Positions 41,681 to 54,402 of a stretch of DNA of 64,000 bases are shown here, in pieces. The notes under the pieces were generated by a model that made no database searches, was not told where the DNA came from, and saw nothing but the letters and a program-made list of their open reading frames with translations. The DNA comes from Domibacillus indicus. GTDB lineage: Bacteria; Bacillota; Bacilli; Bacillales; Domibacillaceae. The stretch lies in NCBI RefSeq assembly GCF_000970685.1, contig NZ_LAJB01000014.1:1-64000 (forward strand). Direction: 5' to 3'. Within the stretch, counting starts at the first letter, position 1. Each line of letters opens with the position of its first letter. The translations under genes were made by a program, and so were the position numbers.

Positions 41681-43036
41681 ATGAAAAACAAGAAGTTCAA
41701 TATATTGTTTTTAGCTTTGTTCTTAATGATTGGTGCGGTCTTAAGTGGATGCTCGAATGGAGGAAGTGCGAGCGAGGACAGTGGCGGCAAAAAGGAATTA
41801 ACATTTATGTTCAGAGGACAGCCGCAGGAACAGGCAGCTTATAAGGCGGTTGTAAAGAAATTTGAAGAAGCCAACCCGGACGTTAAAGTAAATATTGTAG
41901 TAACAGCTGGTGACCAGTACGATACAAAATTACAGGCGGCGATTGCAGGACGTAAAATTCCAGATGTGTTTTTCTACAATCCAGGACAATTAAAAGCTTA
42001 TGTGAATTCAAATGTATTAAGAGATATTACAGAATACGTTGAAGGCTCGGAAGGTGTTAATCTAGACGATATTTGGGAAACAGGTGTAGCGAAGTACCAA
42101 TATGATGGAAAAGAAACTGGAACAGGAGCTATTTACGGTCTTCCAAAAGACCTTGGACCTTTTGCTCTAGGATACAATAAAACAATGTTTGAAAAAGCAG
42201 GTATCGCTCTTCCGGATAAAGACAAGCCGATGACATGGGATGAATTTATCAATGTATCAAAACAACTAACGCAAGATACAAATGGTGATGGGAAAATGGA
42301 TCAGTATGGAACTGGATTCAACGTTAACTGGGCCCTTCAGCCATTTGTTTGGAGTAACGGTGCTGACTTTGTAGATGAAACATACACAAAAGTAACAGTA
42401 GATGATCCGAAATTCGTGGAAGCGCTGCAGTACTTTGCAGACATGCAAAATAAATACAAGGTAACACCGTCAATCGGAGAAGCACAATCATTAGACACGT
42501 ACCAAAGATGGCTTCGTGGACAGCTTGCTTTCTTCCCTGTAGGTCCATGGGATATGGGTACGTTTGAAAAAGAGCTTAAATTTGAATATGATTTAATGCC
42601 TTGGCCTGCTGGTTCTACTGGTGAATCTGCTGCATGGATTGGTTCACTTGGAATCGGCGTTTCGAAAACATCTAAAAACCCGGAAGCAGCTGCTGAACTT
42701 GCTATGTATCTATCAGCTGACCAGGAAGGCCAGCAAGCCCTTATTGACCAGCGTGTTCAAATTCCAAACTCTGTGAAAGTAGCGGAAGAATGGGCAGCGG
42801 ATACATCAATTGTTCCGGAAAACAAACAAGAATTCCTTGATATTATTAATGACTACGGCCGCAGCCACTCAACAGACTTTACTTATAACGGTGAATGGCT
42901 CGATTACTTCTTCGCCAATGTTCAGCCGGTACTCGATGGCAAGAAAACAGCGGCAGAGTATACAAAAGAAGTACAGCCAAAGATGCAGGAACTGCTTGAT
43001 AAAGCAGTTAAGCAAGAAGAGCAGTCAAAAAAATAA
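41681..43036 (+). CDS. ABC sugar-binding lipoprotein (arabino-oligosaccharide importer 1)
   Basis: A 451-residue extracellular solute-binding lipoprotein (family 1 type, MalE/MsmE group). The signal peptide ends in the lipobox VLSGC, giving a mature N-terminal Cys at residue 24. The binding fold shows [40 protein letters not shown] and [20 protein letters not shown]. The role as AraN-like binding protein for arabinan fragments is inferred from the AraR box upstream and the arabinanase genes downstream. Both permease genes follow, but no ATPase gene is in the window, so a shared ATPase such as MsmX is probably used. Confidence 0.9.
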   Translation: MKNKKFNILFLALFLMIGAVLSGCSNGGSASEDSGGKKELTFMFRGQPQEQAAYKAVVKKFEEANPDVKVNIVVTAGDQYDTKLQAAIAGRKIPDVFFYNPGQLKAYVNSNVLRDITEYVEGSEGVNLDDIWETGVAKYQYDGKETGTGAIYGLPKDLGPFALGYNKTMFEKAGIALPDKDKPMTWDEFINVSKQLTQDTNGDGKMDQYGTGFNVNWALQPFVWSNGADFVDETYTKVTVDDPKFVEALQYFADMQNKYKVTPSIGEAQSLDTYQRWLRGQLAFFPVGPWDMGTFEKELKFEYDLMPWPAGSTGESAAWIGSLGIGVSKTSKNPEAAAELAMYLSADQEGQQALIDQRVQIPNSVKVAEEWAADTSIVPENKQEFLDIINDYGRSHSTDFTYNGEWLDYFFANVQPVLDGKKTAAEYTKEVQPKMQELLDKAVKQEEQSKK

Positions 43037-43056
43037 GGCTTAAAAATTTTAAAAAA

Positions 43057-43098
43057 GGTGCCAGTTCAGTGCAATCTGTAACAACTGGCACTCTTTTA
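43057..43098 (+). terminator. Intercistronic hairpin after the binding-protein gene
   Basis: GTGCCAGTT pairs with AACTGGCAC and is followed by TCTTTTATT. Such a partial terminator keeps binding protein more abundant than permeases. Confidence 0.7.
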
Positions 43099-43138
43099 TT
43101 CATACGCAGATAAAATCTGCTAAACGGAGGTGCCTAAT

Positions 43139-44032
43139 ATGAAAGCAGAAAAATCAAAACTGTATAGAAAAGAAGGACTGTATGGTTATCTTTTTATTGC
43201 AGCGCCTGTTATTGGTTTTTTGATATTTTCAATGATTCCGGTAGCGTATTCTTCTTACGCAGCTTTTACAGACTGGGACGGCCTTAGTCAAATGAATTTT
43301 ATCGGATTGGAAAACTTTAAAGCCTTACTTCACGACGAATATTTTCATAAAGCTATGTTTAACACAATCTTTCTTATGATAGGGATTCCAATTGGTATTA
43401 TCCTGTCGCTTCTCCTGGCAATGGGATTAAACCGGGGGATATGGGCGACCAGCACATTCCGCGTTATTTATTATATTCCGGTAATCTCCTCCATTGCCGC
43501 TATTGCAATTTTGTGGCAGTGGGCATTTAACGGCGATTATGGGCTTATTAATCAATTTCTTGGTTATTTCGGAATTGAAGGACCAAACTGGCTGTCAGAT
43601 AAAGACACTGTGAAACCGGGTCTTATTCTCATGACTGTGTGGAAAGGCCTTGGCTATACTATGCTCCTGTATTTGGCTGCTATTCAGAGTGTTCCGAAAA
43701 CCTATTACGAAGCGGCAAAATTGGATGGAGCAAACGCTTTTCAAATTTTCCGCCATATTACTTTGCCAATGGTCAAGCCAGTGACGTTCTTTATCGTTGT
43801 TACGTCTATTATTGGGGGTGCGCAAGTATTTACAGAAATCAACATTATGACTCCAACCGGCGGTCCGGAATATTCTTCCGCTACAGTCGTATTTTACATC
43901 TGGGAGAAAGCTTTCGGTAATTTCCAGCTGGGCTATGCATCGGCTATGGCAATGGTGCTTGGGATTTTTATTTTCGTAGTTACATTAATTCAATTTAAAA
44001 TCAATGAAAAAACATCTTATGATATGGATTAA
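43139..44032 (+). CDS. ABC sugar permease, MalF-type
   Basis: A 297-residue integral membrane subunit with six membrane segments. The EAA loop that docks the ATPase is YYEAAKLDGANAFQIFRHIT LPMVKP (about 190-213, Glu-Ala-Ala-x3-Gly pattern). The ATG at 43139 is chosen over GTG 43130 because GGAGGTG is then at the right distance. It is similar in type to AraP of B. subtilis. It is the first of two permeases after the binding protein and works with the next gene. Confidence 0.9.
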   Translation: MKAEKSKLYRKEGLYGYLFIAAPVIGFLIFSMIPVAYSSYAAFTDWDGLSQMNFIGLENFKALLHDEYFHKAMFNTIFLMIGIPIGIILSLLLAMGLNRGIWATSTFRVIYYIPVISSIAAIAILWQWAFNGDYGLINQFLGYFGIEGPNWLSDKDTVKPGLILMTVWKGLGYTMLLYLAAIQSVPKTYYEAAKLDGANAFQIFRHITLPMVKPVTFFIVVTSIIGGAQVFTEINIMTPTGGPEYSSATVVFYIWEKAFGNFQLGYASAMAMVLGIFIFVVTLIQFKINEKTSYDMD

Positions 44033-44060
44033 TTAACATCAGAGAGGAGAAGTGACAAAG

Positions 44061-44945
44061 ATGGAGGCAACTTTTGCAAAGAACAAGGAAAAAGTAAAAC
44101 ATACCTCTGAAAGAAAAACAAAGCGGATAGCTGACATCGTGATCTTTGCCCTCCTTAGCGTCGGTGCATTTATCATGGTGGCACCGCTTCTATGGATGGT
44201 TACAACTTCTTTAAAAGAACGGGAAGATGTTTTTGCTATTCCACCAACGTGGATACCAGATCCGATTCAATTTACAAAGTACTTTGAAATATGGGAAAAG
44301 GGTCCTCTCTTAAGCGGGATTACCAACAGTTTAACAGTAGCTCTGTCTGTTACGATCATCGGAACATTTACTTCCAGCCTGGCGGCATTCGCGTTTTCAA
44401 AGTTACGGTTTAAATGGAAAAACCAGCTGTTCCTGCTTCTTCTTGCTTCTATGATGATTCCTTATCCTGTGGTGATGATTCCACAGTTTATCATCTTTTC
44501 AAACATCGGCTGGGTTGATACATTGCTTCCTTTAATTGTCCCAGGTCTTTTCGGCAATGTTATAATGATTTTCTTTATAAGACAGTACTTAACGAGTATT
44601 CCGAACGCTATTATTGAAGCGGCTAAAATTGATGGATGCTCATACTTTCAAATCTACTACCGTATTGTTTTGCCGCTGATCAAGCCGGCGATCGCTGCAC
44701 AGTTTATCTTATGGTTTATGGCAATTTGGAATGACTACTTGGCGCCTATTCTTTATTTGAATTCGCCTGAAAGACAAACACTCCAGCTTGTAATCGCAAA
44801 CTTTAATGCGTCGTATGCTATTCAAAGTGATTATCCGCTTATTATGGCTGCGTCTGTAGTAGCTCTTTTGCCAATGCTGATTGTATTTATTATATTCCAG
44901 AAACAAATCATCGAATCGGTTGCAATTTCCGGTGTGAAAGGCTAA
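44061..44945 (+). CDS. ABC sugar permease, MalG-type
   Basis: A 294-residue subunit with six membrane segments. The EAA loop is IIEAAKIDGCSYFQIYYRIV LPLIKP (about 180-203). The N terminus has a charged cytosolic stretch (KNKEKVKHTSERKTKRIAD). The alternative start GTG 44052 lies too close to GGAG; ATG 44061 is used here, though both are possible. It is similar in type to AraQ. The arabinanase gene starts only 4 bases after its stop, giving an operon of import and hydrolysis. Confidence 0.9.
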   Translation: MEATFAKNKEKVKHTSERKTKRIADIVIFALLSVGAFIMVAPLLWMVTTSLKEREDVFAIPPTWIPDPIQFTKYFEIWEKGPLLSGITNSLTVALSVTIIGTFTSSLAAFAFSKLRFKWKNQLFLLLLASMMIPYPVVMIPQFIIFSNIGWVDTLLPLIVPGLFGNVIMIFFIRQYLTSIPNAIIEAAKIDGCSYFQIYYRIVLPLIKPAIAAQFILWFMAIWNDYLAPILYLNSPERQTLQLVIANFNASYAIQSDYPLIMAASVVALLPMLIVFIIFQKQIIESVAISGVKG

Positions 44946-44949
44946 GTGC

Positions 44950-46380
44950 GTGTCGGCAGGAAAGAGATGGACAATCCTTGTGGCGATTATCTCGACTGCG
45001 GTTGTATTGGGTATCTCCGGATTTTACAAGGAAAAAGCCATAACGTATCCGAAGGCGCCGCCTGAATCAGTCGCAAGCAAAACAGATCCGGATATTGTGA
45101 TGGATGAATTGAAATGGACAACCAATAATACACATGATCCGGAGATTATAAAAGAAGACGGTGTGTATTACGTGTACTCTACCGATTATATGACTGGTGG
45201 AAAGCCGGCTCCGGGTATTCAAGTTCGCAAATCAACAGATTTAGTTAACTGGGAATTCGCAGGCCGTGTTTTTGACCAGGTTCCACTTGAGGCAGCTGAA
45301 TGGACAATGGGTGGGTCAACGTTTTGGGCTCCAGAAGTCGTGAAAATGAATGACCGTTTTTATCTCTACTATTCTGTTTCTCAAACAGGATCCAGAAACT
45401 CTTACATTGGTGCAGCAGTAAGCAGCTCGCTGGAAGGTCCATGGAAAGACCTTGGAGCAGTTGCTGTTTCAAAAGAAGGTGACGGGCACACAGTAAATGC
45501 CATTGATCCATCTATCATACAAGCGAAAGACGGAACATACTGGATGAGTTATGGATCGTACTTTGGCGGAATTTTTCTAGTAGAGATAAATGCGGAAACC
45601 GGTCTGATGAAGAATCGAAATGAGGAAGGCGTGAAAATAGCCCAGAGAAAGAATATGGACTATGGAATTGAAGCTCCTTCTTTGTTTTATAACGATCAAA
45701 CTGATATGTATTATTTGATGACATCATATGGCTGGCTTGAAGATACCTACAATGTTAGAGTGGCGCGGTCACAAACGATTGAAGGCCCATATTTAGACTA
45801 TAACGGCCGTGAAATGATTGATGTAAGCGATGGGTCCTGGGATACAGGAACGAAAATAATTGGTTCTTATTTCTTTGAGAATGACAGTGGCTGGATTGGC
45901 ACAGGCCACAGCGCCTTCCTGCAGGATAATGGAAAAGACTATATTCTTCATAATGCTAGAGTAGGGGACGATAAATTTTGGTCGCATTTGCATGTTCGAG
46001 AGGTTTTTTGGACGGAGGATGGATGGCCGGTTGCTTCGCCTGAACGCTATACAGGTAAAGGAAGTGTTAAAGCAAACAAGAGGGAGATCGCCGGTACGTG
46101 GGAATATATTCATCATGAACGGTTCAATGAGGAGCCGGCTTCTTCCACAATCATTACTCTGGGAAAAGACGGTTCAATTCAAGGTGATACTGTATCAGGC
46201 CTTTGGTCAACTACGAAAGAAAACATGCTTTTACTTGAATGGGATTTGGGCGGCGAAACAGTGTCAGAAAATGTGATCCTTTCAGCCGCGTGGGATTGGG
46301 AAAATGGAAAAGGAACCATTGTATTTACCGGCCTTGGCGAGAATGGGACGGCTGTTTGGGGCAAGAAAGTTGAGAAATGA
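44950..46380 (+). CDS. GH43 arabinanase with signal/anchor sequence
   Basis: A 476-residue endo-alpha-1,5-L-arabinanase-type GH43 enzyme. Residues 7-24 (WTILVAIISTAVVLGISG) are a hydrophobic export or anchor segment without a clear cleavage motif. The five-bladed propeller has catalytic Asp63 (HDPEII), Asp186 (IDPSII) and Glu241 (EAPSLF). The C-terminal 100 residues (IAGTWEYIHHERFNEEPASS to the end) are the small beta-barrel seen in Abn2-type enzymes. It starts at GTG right after the permease stop. It probably works at the cell surface to make oligomers for the importer. Confidence 0.9.
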   Translation: MSAGKRWTILVAIISTAVVLGISGFYKEKAITYPKAPPESVASKTDPDIVMDELKWTTNNTHDPEIIKEDGVYYVYSTDYMTGGKPAPGIQVRKSTDLVNWEFAGRVFDQVPLEAAEWTMGGSTFWAPEVVKMNDRFYLYYSVSQTGSRNSYIGAAVSSSLEGPWKDLGAVAVSKEGDGHTVNAIDPSIIQAKDGTYWMSYGSYFGGIFLVEINAETGLMKNRNEEGVKIAQRKNMDYGIEAPSLFYNDQTDMYYLMTSYGWLEDTYNVRVARSQTIEGPYLDYNGREMIDVSDGSWDTGTKIIGSYFFENDSGWIGTGHSAFLQDNGKDYILHNARVGDDKFWSHLHVREVFWTEDGWPVASPERYTGKGSVKANKREIAGTWEYIHHERFNEEPASSTIITLGKDGSIQGDTVSGLWSTTKENMLLLEWDLGGETVSENVILSAAWDWENGKGTIVFTGLGENGTAVWGKKVEK

Positions 46381-46394
46381 AGGATGGGATCTGA

Positions 46395-47678
46395 ATGAAT
46401 GCGAACCTTTTGGATATTCAGTATGAACGGATGAACGAATCAACGGTTAATAACGAGAAAGAATGGGGCACGCTGCACGTTCATGATCCTGCTATTTTAA
46501 AGTACGGAGATACATATTATGTATTCTCGACTGATGCTAAAGTGAACGGAGAACCGCGTGGCGGAGTCCAGATTCGCAAATCCAAAGATATGATTAAATG
46601 GGAGTGGGTCGGCTACGCGTTCGACGCCATTCCTGAAGAAGCATATCAATGGACAGGAGCTAAAGGATTATGGGCACCGGAGGTTATTCAAAACGGTGAT
46701 GAATTTTTAATGTATTATTCTGCATCCCAATTCGGTAAAAACCAGTCTTTTATTGGCCTTGCACGCGCTAAACACCCAGAGGGCCCGTGGACAGATTATG
46801 GAGAAGTTGTGAAAACAACGCATACAGATGAGCAAAACGCCATTGATGCAAACATTGTTTGGGACGAGAAAAAGCAACCATGGCTTGTTTACGGTTCTTT
46901 TTTTGGCGGTATCCGGGTGTTTCCGATTGACCCATTGACCGGGAAGAAAAAAGAAGGAGCAGAAGAAACGGTTATAGCCAGACGGCATAAAAGTGTGGAA
47001 GGAGCGATCGAAGGGCCCTATATCGTTTATCACCCCGGTTTTAAAAAATATTATCTATTTGTCTCCTACGACTCCCTATTTTCCACATACCATATTCGAG
47101 TGGGCCGCTCCGACTTTGTGACAGGTCCTTATTACGATCGGGACGGAAACAGTTTGACTGATACTTCTCTTCCACCGCACGAAGTAGGCCTTAAAGTTCT
47201 TGGCGGTTATAGATTTGGGGAATCACTAGGCTGGATTGCGCCGGGCCACAATTCGATTTTAAAAGAAGATAATGATTATTTCATATGCCATCATGCAAGA
47301 GATGAAAAAAATCCAACATGGCATTCACTTCATATTCGCAAAGTTGTTTGGAGCAGCGATGGATGGCCGCTGGTTTCACCCGAGCGCTACAGTGGAGAAA
47401 TAGAAAAGCCAATAATTCCTGATTCACTTGATGGAACCTGGGATATTATTGAAATGACAAAGGATGACAATAAACAAATTAAGTCCAAGCCTTATGGCTT
47501 AAAGGGCTTGGACTTTTTGCAGCTTGATGGCTCGCGGTTTCTCATTTCAGCAGGCCGGGATAAGATAGAAGCTGTTGTGCTAGAAGCCTGGGACTTTGAA
47601 TATCGTATTCCAACCTATGTATTTACAGGAATCAATCAGGACGGGATAGTCATAGTGGGGAAAAAAGACAGCCGTTAA
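46395..47678 (+). CDS. GH43 arabinanase, intracellular
   Basis: A 427-residue paralogue of the preceding GH43 enzyme without a signal sequence. The catalytic triad is Asp31 (HDPAIL), Asp151 (IDANIV) and Glu206 (IEGPYI). The C-terminal small domain ([14 protein letters not shown] to VIVGKK) is also present. It likely cuts imported arabino-oligosaccharides, in the manner of AbnB of Geobacillus. It begins 14 bases after the previous stop. Sequence similarity to its neighbour suggests an old tandem duplication followed by loss or gain of export. Confidence 0.88.
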   Translation: MNANLLDIQYERMNESTVNNEKEWGTLHVHDPAILKYGDTYYVFSTDAKVNGEPRGGVQIRKSKDMIKWEWVGYAFDAIPEEAYQWTGAKGLWAPEVIQNGDEFLMYYSASQFGKNQSFIGLARAKHPEGPWTDYGEVVKTTHTDEQNAIDANIVWDEKKQPWLVYGSFFGGIRVFPIDPLTGKKKEGAEETVIARRHKSVEGAIEGPYIVYHPGFKKYYLFVSYDSLFSTYHIRVGRSDFVTGPYYDRDGNSLTDTSLPPHEVGLKVLGGYRFGESLGWIAPGHNSILKEDNDYFICHHARDEKNPTWHSLHIRKVVWSSDGWPLVSPERYSGEIEKPIIPDSLDGTWDIIEMTKDDNKQIKSKPYGLKGLDFLQLDGSRFLISAGRDKIEAVVLEAWDFEYRIPTYVFTGINQDGIVIVGKKDSR

Positions 47679-47703
47679 TGAATGCGAAAAGGAGTTTTTT
47701 GAT

Positions 47704-49194
47704 ATGACAAACCACGTTACATTAAACACTGATGTTATAAAGGGAACGATTAACAAAAATATTTACGGCCATTTCGCAGAGCATCTTGGCCGCTGTATTT
47801 ACGAAGGAATCTGGGTAGGAGAAGAATCAGATATTCCAAATACAAATGGTATTCGCAATGATGTGCTGCAGGCATTAAAAAATATTAATATCCCGCTGCT
47901 GCGCTGGCCGGGCGGCTGCTTTGCGGATGAATACCACTGGCGGGATGGCGTAGGTCCGCGTGAAGGGCGCAAGCATATGGTTAACACGCACTGGGGCGGT
48001 GTGGTGGAGAATAACCATTTCGGCACTCATGAATTTATGATGCTGTGCGAAATGCTTGAGTGCGAGCCGTACATTTGCGGCAATGTCGGCAGCGGCAGCA
48101 TTCAGGAAATGTCGGAGTGGGTTGAATACATGACGTTTGACGGTGAATCCCCAATGGCCAACTGGCGCAGGGAGAATGGCCGGGAAGAGCCATGGGAATT
48201 AACCTACTTCGGTGTCGGGAATGAAAACTGGGGCTGCGGCGGAAATATGCGCCCCGAATATTATGCTGATTTATACCGCCGCTTTCAAACCTTCGTCCGC
48301 AATTACGGAGAAAATAAAATTTACCGGATTGCCGGAGGAGCGAATGTAGACGATTACAACTGGACAGAAGTACTGATGCGTGAAGCTGCACCGTTTATGG
48401 ATGGATTAAGCCTTCACTACTACACAATTCCGGGCGATTTTTGGAAAGGAAAAGGCTCTGCGCTTGATTTCCCGGAATCCGAGTGGTTTGTCACCATGAA
48501 AAAAGCATTACATATGAACGAGCTGATTACACGCCATTCAACCATTATGGATAAATATGATCCAGAAAAGCGGATTGGCATGATTATTGATGAGTGGGGC
48601 ACCTGGTTTGATGTAGAGCCCGGCACAAACCCTGGCTTCCTTTATCAGCAGAATACGATTCGTGATGCGCTTGTTGCAGCAGTTCATTTCCATATTTTCC
48701 ACGAACATGCGGACCGCGTTCACATGACAAACATTGCCCAGACGGTAAATGTACTGCAGGCGATGGTACTCACAGATAATGAAAAAATGATTCTTACACC
48801 AACTTATCATGTATTTGAAATGTACAAAGTGCATCAGGATGCACAGCTTTTAGATATCAGCATCAACAGCGGCGCCTATGAAATGGAGGGTGATTCTCTT
48901 TCCCAGATAAGCGCTACCGCCTCCAAAAATACGGATGGGGTTATTCACCTCAGCCTGTGCAACATTGACCACCAAAATGGCGCATCTATTTCCGTTGATG
49001 TGCGGGGTATCGCCGGCAGCTCCTTGTCTGTAGAAGGACGTGTTTTAACTGCAGATGTAATGAACGCCCACAACACGTTTGAAAACCCTGAGCAGGTGAA
49101 GCCGGAAGAGTTTACAAGCTTTACGCTGGAGAACGGCCAGTTAACAGCAGAGCTGCCAAGCATGTCCGTTGTGTTGCTAACAATCTATCCTTAA
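47704..49194 (+). CDS. abfB: GH51 alpha-L-arabinofuranosidase (AbfB/Xsa-type)
   Basis: A 496-residue GH51 enzyme with a TIM barrel and C-terminal beta domain. The acid/base is Glu174 (GVGNENWG) and the nucleophile Glu297 (IIDEWGTW). [20 protein letters not shown] at the N terminus and [17 protein letters not shown] are subfamily signatures, distinct from the second GH51 type just downstream. It releases arabinose from oligosaccharides inside the cell. AAAAGGAG precedes the ATG. The next gene starts 12 bases later. Confidence 0.93.
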   Translation: MTNHVTLNTDVIKGTINKNIYGHFAEHLGRCIYEGIWVGEESDIPNTNGIRNDVLQALKNINIPLLRWPGGCFADEYHWRDGVGPREGRKHMVNTHWGGVVENNHFGTHEFMMLCEMLECEPYICGNVGSGSIQEMSEWVEYMTFDGESPMANWRRENGREEPWELTYFGVGNENWGCGGNMRPEYYADLYRRFQTFVRNYGENKIYRIAGGANVDDYNWTEVLMREAAPFMDGLSLHYYTIPGDFWKGKGSALDFPESEWFVTMKKALHMNELITRHSTIMDKYDPEKRIGMIIDEWGTWFDVEPGTNPGFLYQQNTIRDALVAAVHFHIFHEHADRVHMTNIAQTVNVLQAMVLTDNEKMILTPTYHVFEMYKVHQDAQLLDISINSGAYEMEGDSLSQISATASKNTDGVIHLSLCNIDHQNGASISVDVRGIAGSSLSVEGRVLTADVMNAHNTFENPEQVKPEEFTSFTLENGQLTAELPSMSVVLLTIYP

Positions 49195-51802
<2,608 letters not shown>

Positions 51803-51806
<4 letters not shown>

Positions 51807-52777
51807 CAGTATATGAAAATCCATTATTATTGAAACAAGCAGATCCATTTATTTACAAACACCAGGACGGCTATTATTATTTTATTGCGTCTGCGCCGGA
51901 ATTTGACCGAATCGAACTGCGGAGAGCAGAAACAATAAATGGACTCCGGGAGGCGGAGCCGGTTACGGTTTGGCGAAAGCATGAAGAAGGGCCGATGAGC
52001 AGCCTGATCTGGGCACCGGAGCTTCATTATATAGAAGGAAAGTGGTTCATCTATTTTGCGGCTGCGCCAAATGAAGAATCACATCCGGAACACAAAACGT
52101 TTCAGCACCGTATGTATGTGATTCAAAACAGCAGCAGCAATCCACTTGAAGGCAGCTGGGAAGAAAAAGGACAGGTGAAAACCGACTGGGAGTCCTTCTG
52201 CCTGGATGCCACTGTGTTTGAACAAAAAGGCACCTACTATTACGTATGGGCGCAAAAAGATCCGTCCATTTTAGGAAACTCGAATTTATATATCGCTGAA
52301 ATGGAAAACCCATGGACGTTAAAGTCAAAGCAGGTAATGCTTACGAAGCCGGACTTGGAATGGGAGATGCGGAAAATTCCCGTGAACGAAGGACCGGCCG
52401 TTTTAAAAAGAAACGGAAAGATATTTATTACGTATTCAGCCAGTGCTACTGATGAAAACTATGCGATGGGCCTGCTGACTGCGGACGAAAATGCGGATCT
52501 GCTGGATGCAGCTTCCTGGGAAAAGTCAAAGCAGCCTGTATTCCAAACAAGCGAAGAAAACAAAAAGTTTGGTCCGGGGCATAACAGCTTTACAGTCGCC
52601 GAGGATGAAACAACAGATTTGCTTGTGTATCACGCCCGGGATCAAAAAACGGGAGGCGGAGAAGCGCTCAATGACGCGGGACGGCATGCCTGCATCCAGT
52701 CGTTTACCTACGATGAAAAAGGCTATCCGCAATTTGGAGAGCCGCAGCCTAATACGGAGCCTGCCTCTGCTTTATAA
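51803..52777 (+). CDS. GH43 exo-arabinofuranosidase-type enzyme
   Basis: A 324-residue GH43 enzyme, single propeller domain, no signal peptide. Catalytic residues are Asp14 (ADPFIYKH), Asp135 (CLDATVF) and Glu196 (VNEGPAVL). The N terminus YENPLLLKQADPFIYKHQDG and the short length fit the exo-alpha-1,5-arabinofuranosidase subfamily (GH43_26-like). It ends the long import/hydrolysis operon and overlaps araM by four bases. A decayed partial copy follows the second abfA at 60002. Confidence 0.85.
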
Positions 52778-53192
52778 AATCATGCATGAAAAGCATACGT
52801 GCAGCGGCATATTCTATCAGGCTATAGACAAAGTTTGGCTTCCAGATCTCTGATTTGGAGCCGTTCTGTCTTTTTTTGTGCATTATCATACTTGAATGAA
52901 TTTAAAGAGTCAGACAATTAAGCTGGACGACAAAAAGGATTGGACCCTGTGTTAAGCAGAGTCCAATCCTTTTTATTTTCTCTTAATTCGTTTGGAAGTA
53001 TAACAGTCAATGGCCAACATGGTCTCCTTGGTGGGTATACCTTTTTTGCCCGTCAATTAGAATACGATTTATAGGTATGGTGTGATGTTTTCTATTAGTT
53101 AATTTATAAGTTGACCGCCCAGGTGAAGTATAATAAAGTATTAGCAATCTTAGTGAGCTTGAGATAAATGGCAGCCAAAGGAGGAATAAAAA
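52778..53192. other. Gene-free stretch before the LacI regulator
   Basis: These 415 bases contain the operon terminator (52932-52974) and otherwise nothing that I can support. No clear promoter or operator is seen before the LacI gene. Confidence 0.55.
52932..52974 (+). terminator. Rho-independent terminator
   Basis: AAAAAGGATTGGAC pairs perfectly with GTCCAATCCTTTTT. It lies 155 bases after the GH43 stop and closes the long operon. Confidence 0.92.
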
Positions 53193-54179
53193 ATGCGAGT
53201 TACCATTAAAGATATCGCGGCCATTTGTGGTGTTTCTGCTGGCACTGTGGATAGAGCGCTTAATAACCGGTCAGGGATTAGTAAAAAAACAAGAAACAAA
53301 GTATTAAAAGTGGCAGAAGAGATGAATTACCAGCCGGATTATACTGCAAGAAGCCTTGTGATGGGGAGAACGATGACACTCGGCATTGTGCTGTTTGATT
53401 TATACAATCGTTCATTTGCCCAGTTAATGAATGCAATCGAACGGAAAGCGAGGGAGCTTGGTTATTTTGTTTATATTACGCTAACAGATAAAAATCCTGA
53501 AAATGAGCGGGTATGCATTGAGTACTTAATTAATCGAAAAGTGGATGGAATTATTTTATTCACAGTAAATGAGGGTGAAAAATTTAACGCTTATTTAAGC
53601 AAATTTCATACACCAATCGTAACTATTTTCAATTATATATCAAGAGATTGGGAATATGTCGGAATTCATGAGCGGCAAGCTATGAAAGAGGCAGTCGACT
53701 ATATTATATCAAACGGTTATAAACGCTTTATTTATATAAGCCCTCCTCTGGCATATGAGGGAAAATCAAACATTTACACACAAAAAGAGCGCTTTATTGG
53801 ATTTATGGAAGGAATCAGAGAGGGCAGCGCTTCTGAACCGCTTGTAATAAAGGTTCCGAATTATTTAGAGAAATTAGAAGATTATTCGTTTGAACCAGCT
53901 AAAAAAACAGCTATAGTGTGTTCTACAGACTTATATGCTTTGGAAGTAATAAATTTTTTAAAAGAAAAAGATATCCCGATCCCGGAATCGGCGGGAGTTA
54001 TGGGATTTGATGATATTGATATGCTGAAATATATTTCGCCGCGTTTAACAACAGTGAAGTATCCTATCGCGGAAATTGGTGAAAAGGCTGTTGAAAGTAT
54101 TGTGAATAAAATAGAAAAAGATGCATATATATCTATATCACTGTTAGGATATGAGATTATTAAAGGAGAATCTATCTGA
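53193..54179 (+). CDS. LacI-family transcriptional regulator
   Basis: A 328-residue LacI/GalR regulator. The DNA-binding part is MRVTIKDIAAICGVSAGTVD RALNNRSGISKKTRNKVL with the hinge YQPDYTARSLVMGRT. The periplasmic-binding-like domain follows (TLGIVLFDLYNRSFAQLMNA; VMGFDDIDMLKYISPRLTTV). In this group (GTVDRALN in place of the common STVSRALN) ligands are often pentoses or inositols. It lies upstream of the second ABC system and could control it alongside AraR; the ligand is unknown. AAAGGAGG precedes the ATG. Confidence 0.9.
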   Translation: MRVTIKDIAAICGVSAGTVDRALNNRSGISKKTRNKVLKVAEEMNYQPDYTARSLVMGRTMTLGIVLFDLYNRSFAQLMNAIERKARELGYFVYITLTDKNPENERVCIEYLINRKVDGIILFTVNEGEKFNAYLSKFHTPIVTIFNYISRDWEYVGIHERQAMKEAVDYIISNGYKRFIYISPPLAYEGKSNIYTQKERFIGFMEGIREGSASEPLVIKVPNYLEKLEDYSFEPAKKTAIVCSTDLYALEVINFLKEKDIPIPESAGVMGFDDIDMLKYISPRLTTVKYPIAEIGEKAVESIVNKIEKDAYISISLLGYEIIKGESI

Positions 54180-54201
54180 TTTTATCGAATATTCAAAAAA
54201 C

Positions 54202-54217
54202 AGTTGATCGTACAAGT
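54202..54217. promoter_or_regulatory. AraR box upstream of the second ABC operon
   Basis: AGTTGATCGTACAAGT matches the AraR consensus at 12 of 16 positions. Confidence 0.6.
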
Positions 54218-54262
54218 TAACGGTGATAAAATCTATTTAATCAACAGGGTTGATGGATTATT

Positions 54263-54276
54263 TGTAAGCGCTATCT
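54263..54276. promoter_or_regulatory. cre site upstream of the second ABC operon
   Basis: TGTAAGCGCTATCT fits TGWAANCGNTNWCA at 13 of 14 positions. It lies between two AraR boxes. Confidence 0.75.
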
Positions 54277-54281
54277 CAAGT

Positions 54282-54306
54282 CACCTTTATAAATGATATA
54301 AAGGTG
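54282..54306. repeat. Hairpin in the leader of the second ABC operon
   Basis: CACCTTTATA and TATAAAGGTG are perfect complements around a 5-base loop. It lies between the cre site and the second AraR box; no T tract follows. Confidence 0.75.
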
Positions 54307-54320
54307 CTATGGCCTGTTTT

Positions 54321-54336
54321 TCGTGTACGTACACGG
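54321..54336. promoter_or_regulatory. Palindromic AraR box upstream of the second ABC operon
   Basis: TCGTGTACGTACACGG contains a perfect 14-bp palindrome around GTACGTAC, the core of the AraR operator. Its centre is 119 bases from the box at 54202, which would allow a loop around the cre site. Confidence 0.75.
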
Positions 54337-54402
54337 AAAAACAACCTGTTATGTTGATGAATAGCAGACATTCAATTTAATCGAGCAAAGGGGGAGAAAG
54401 AA

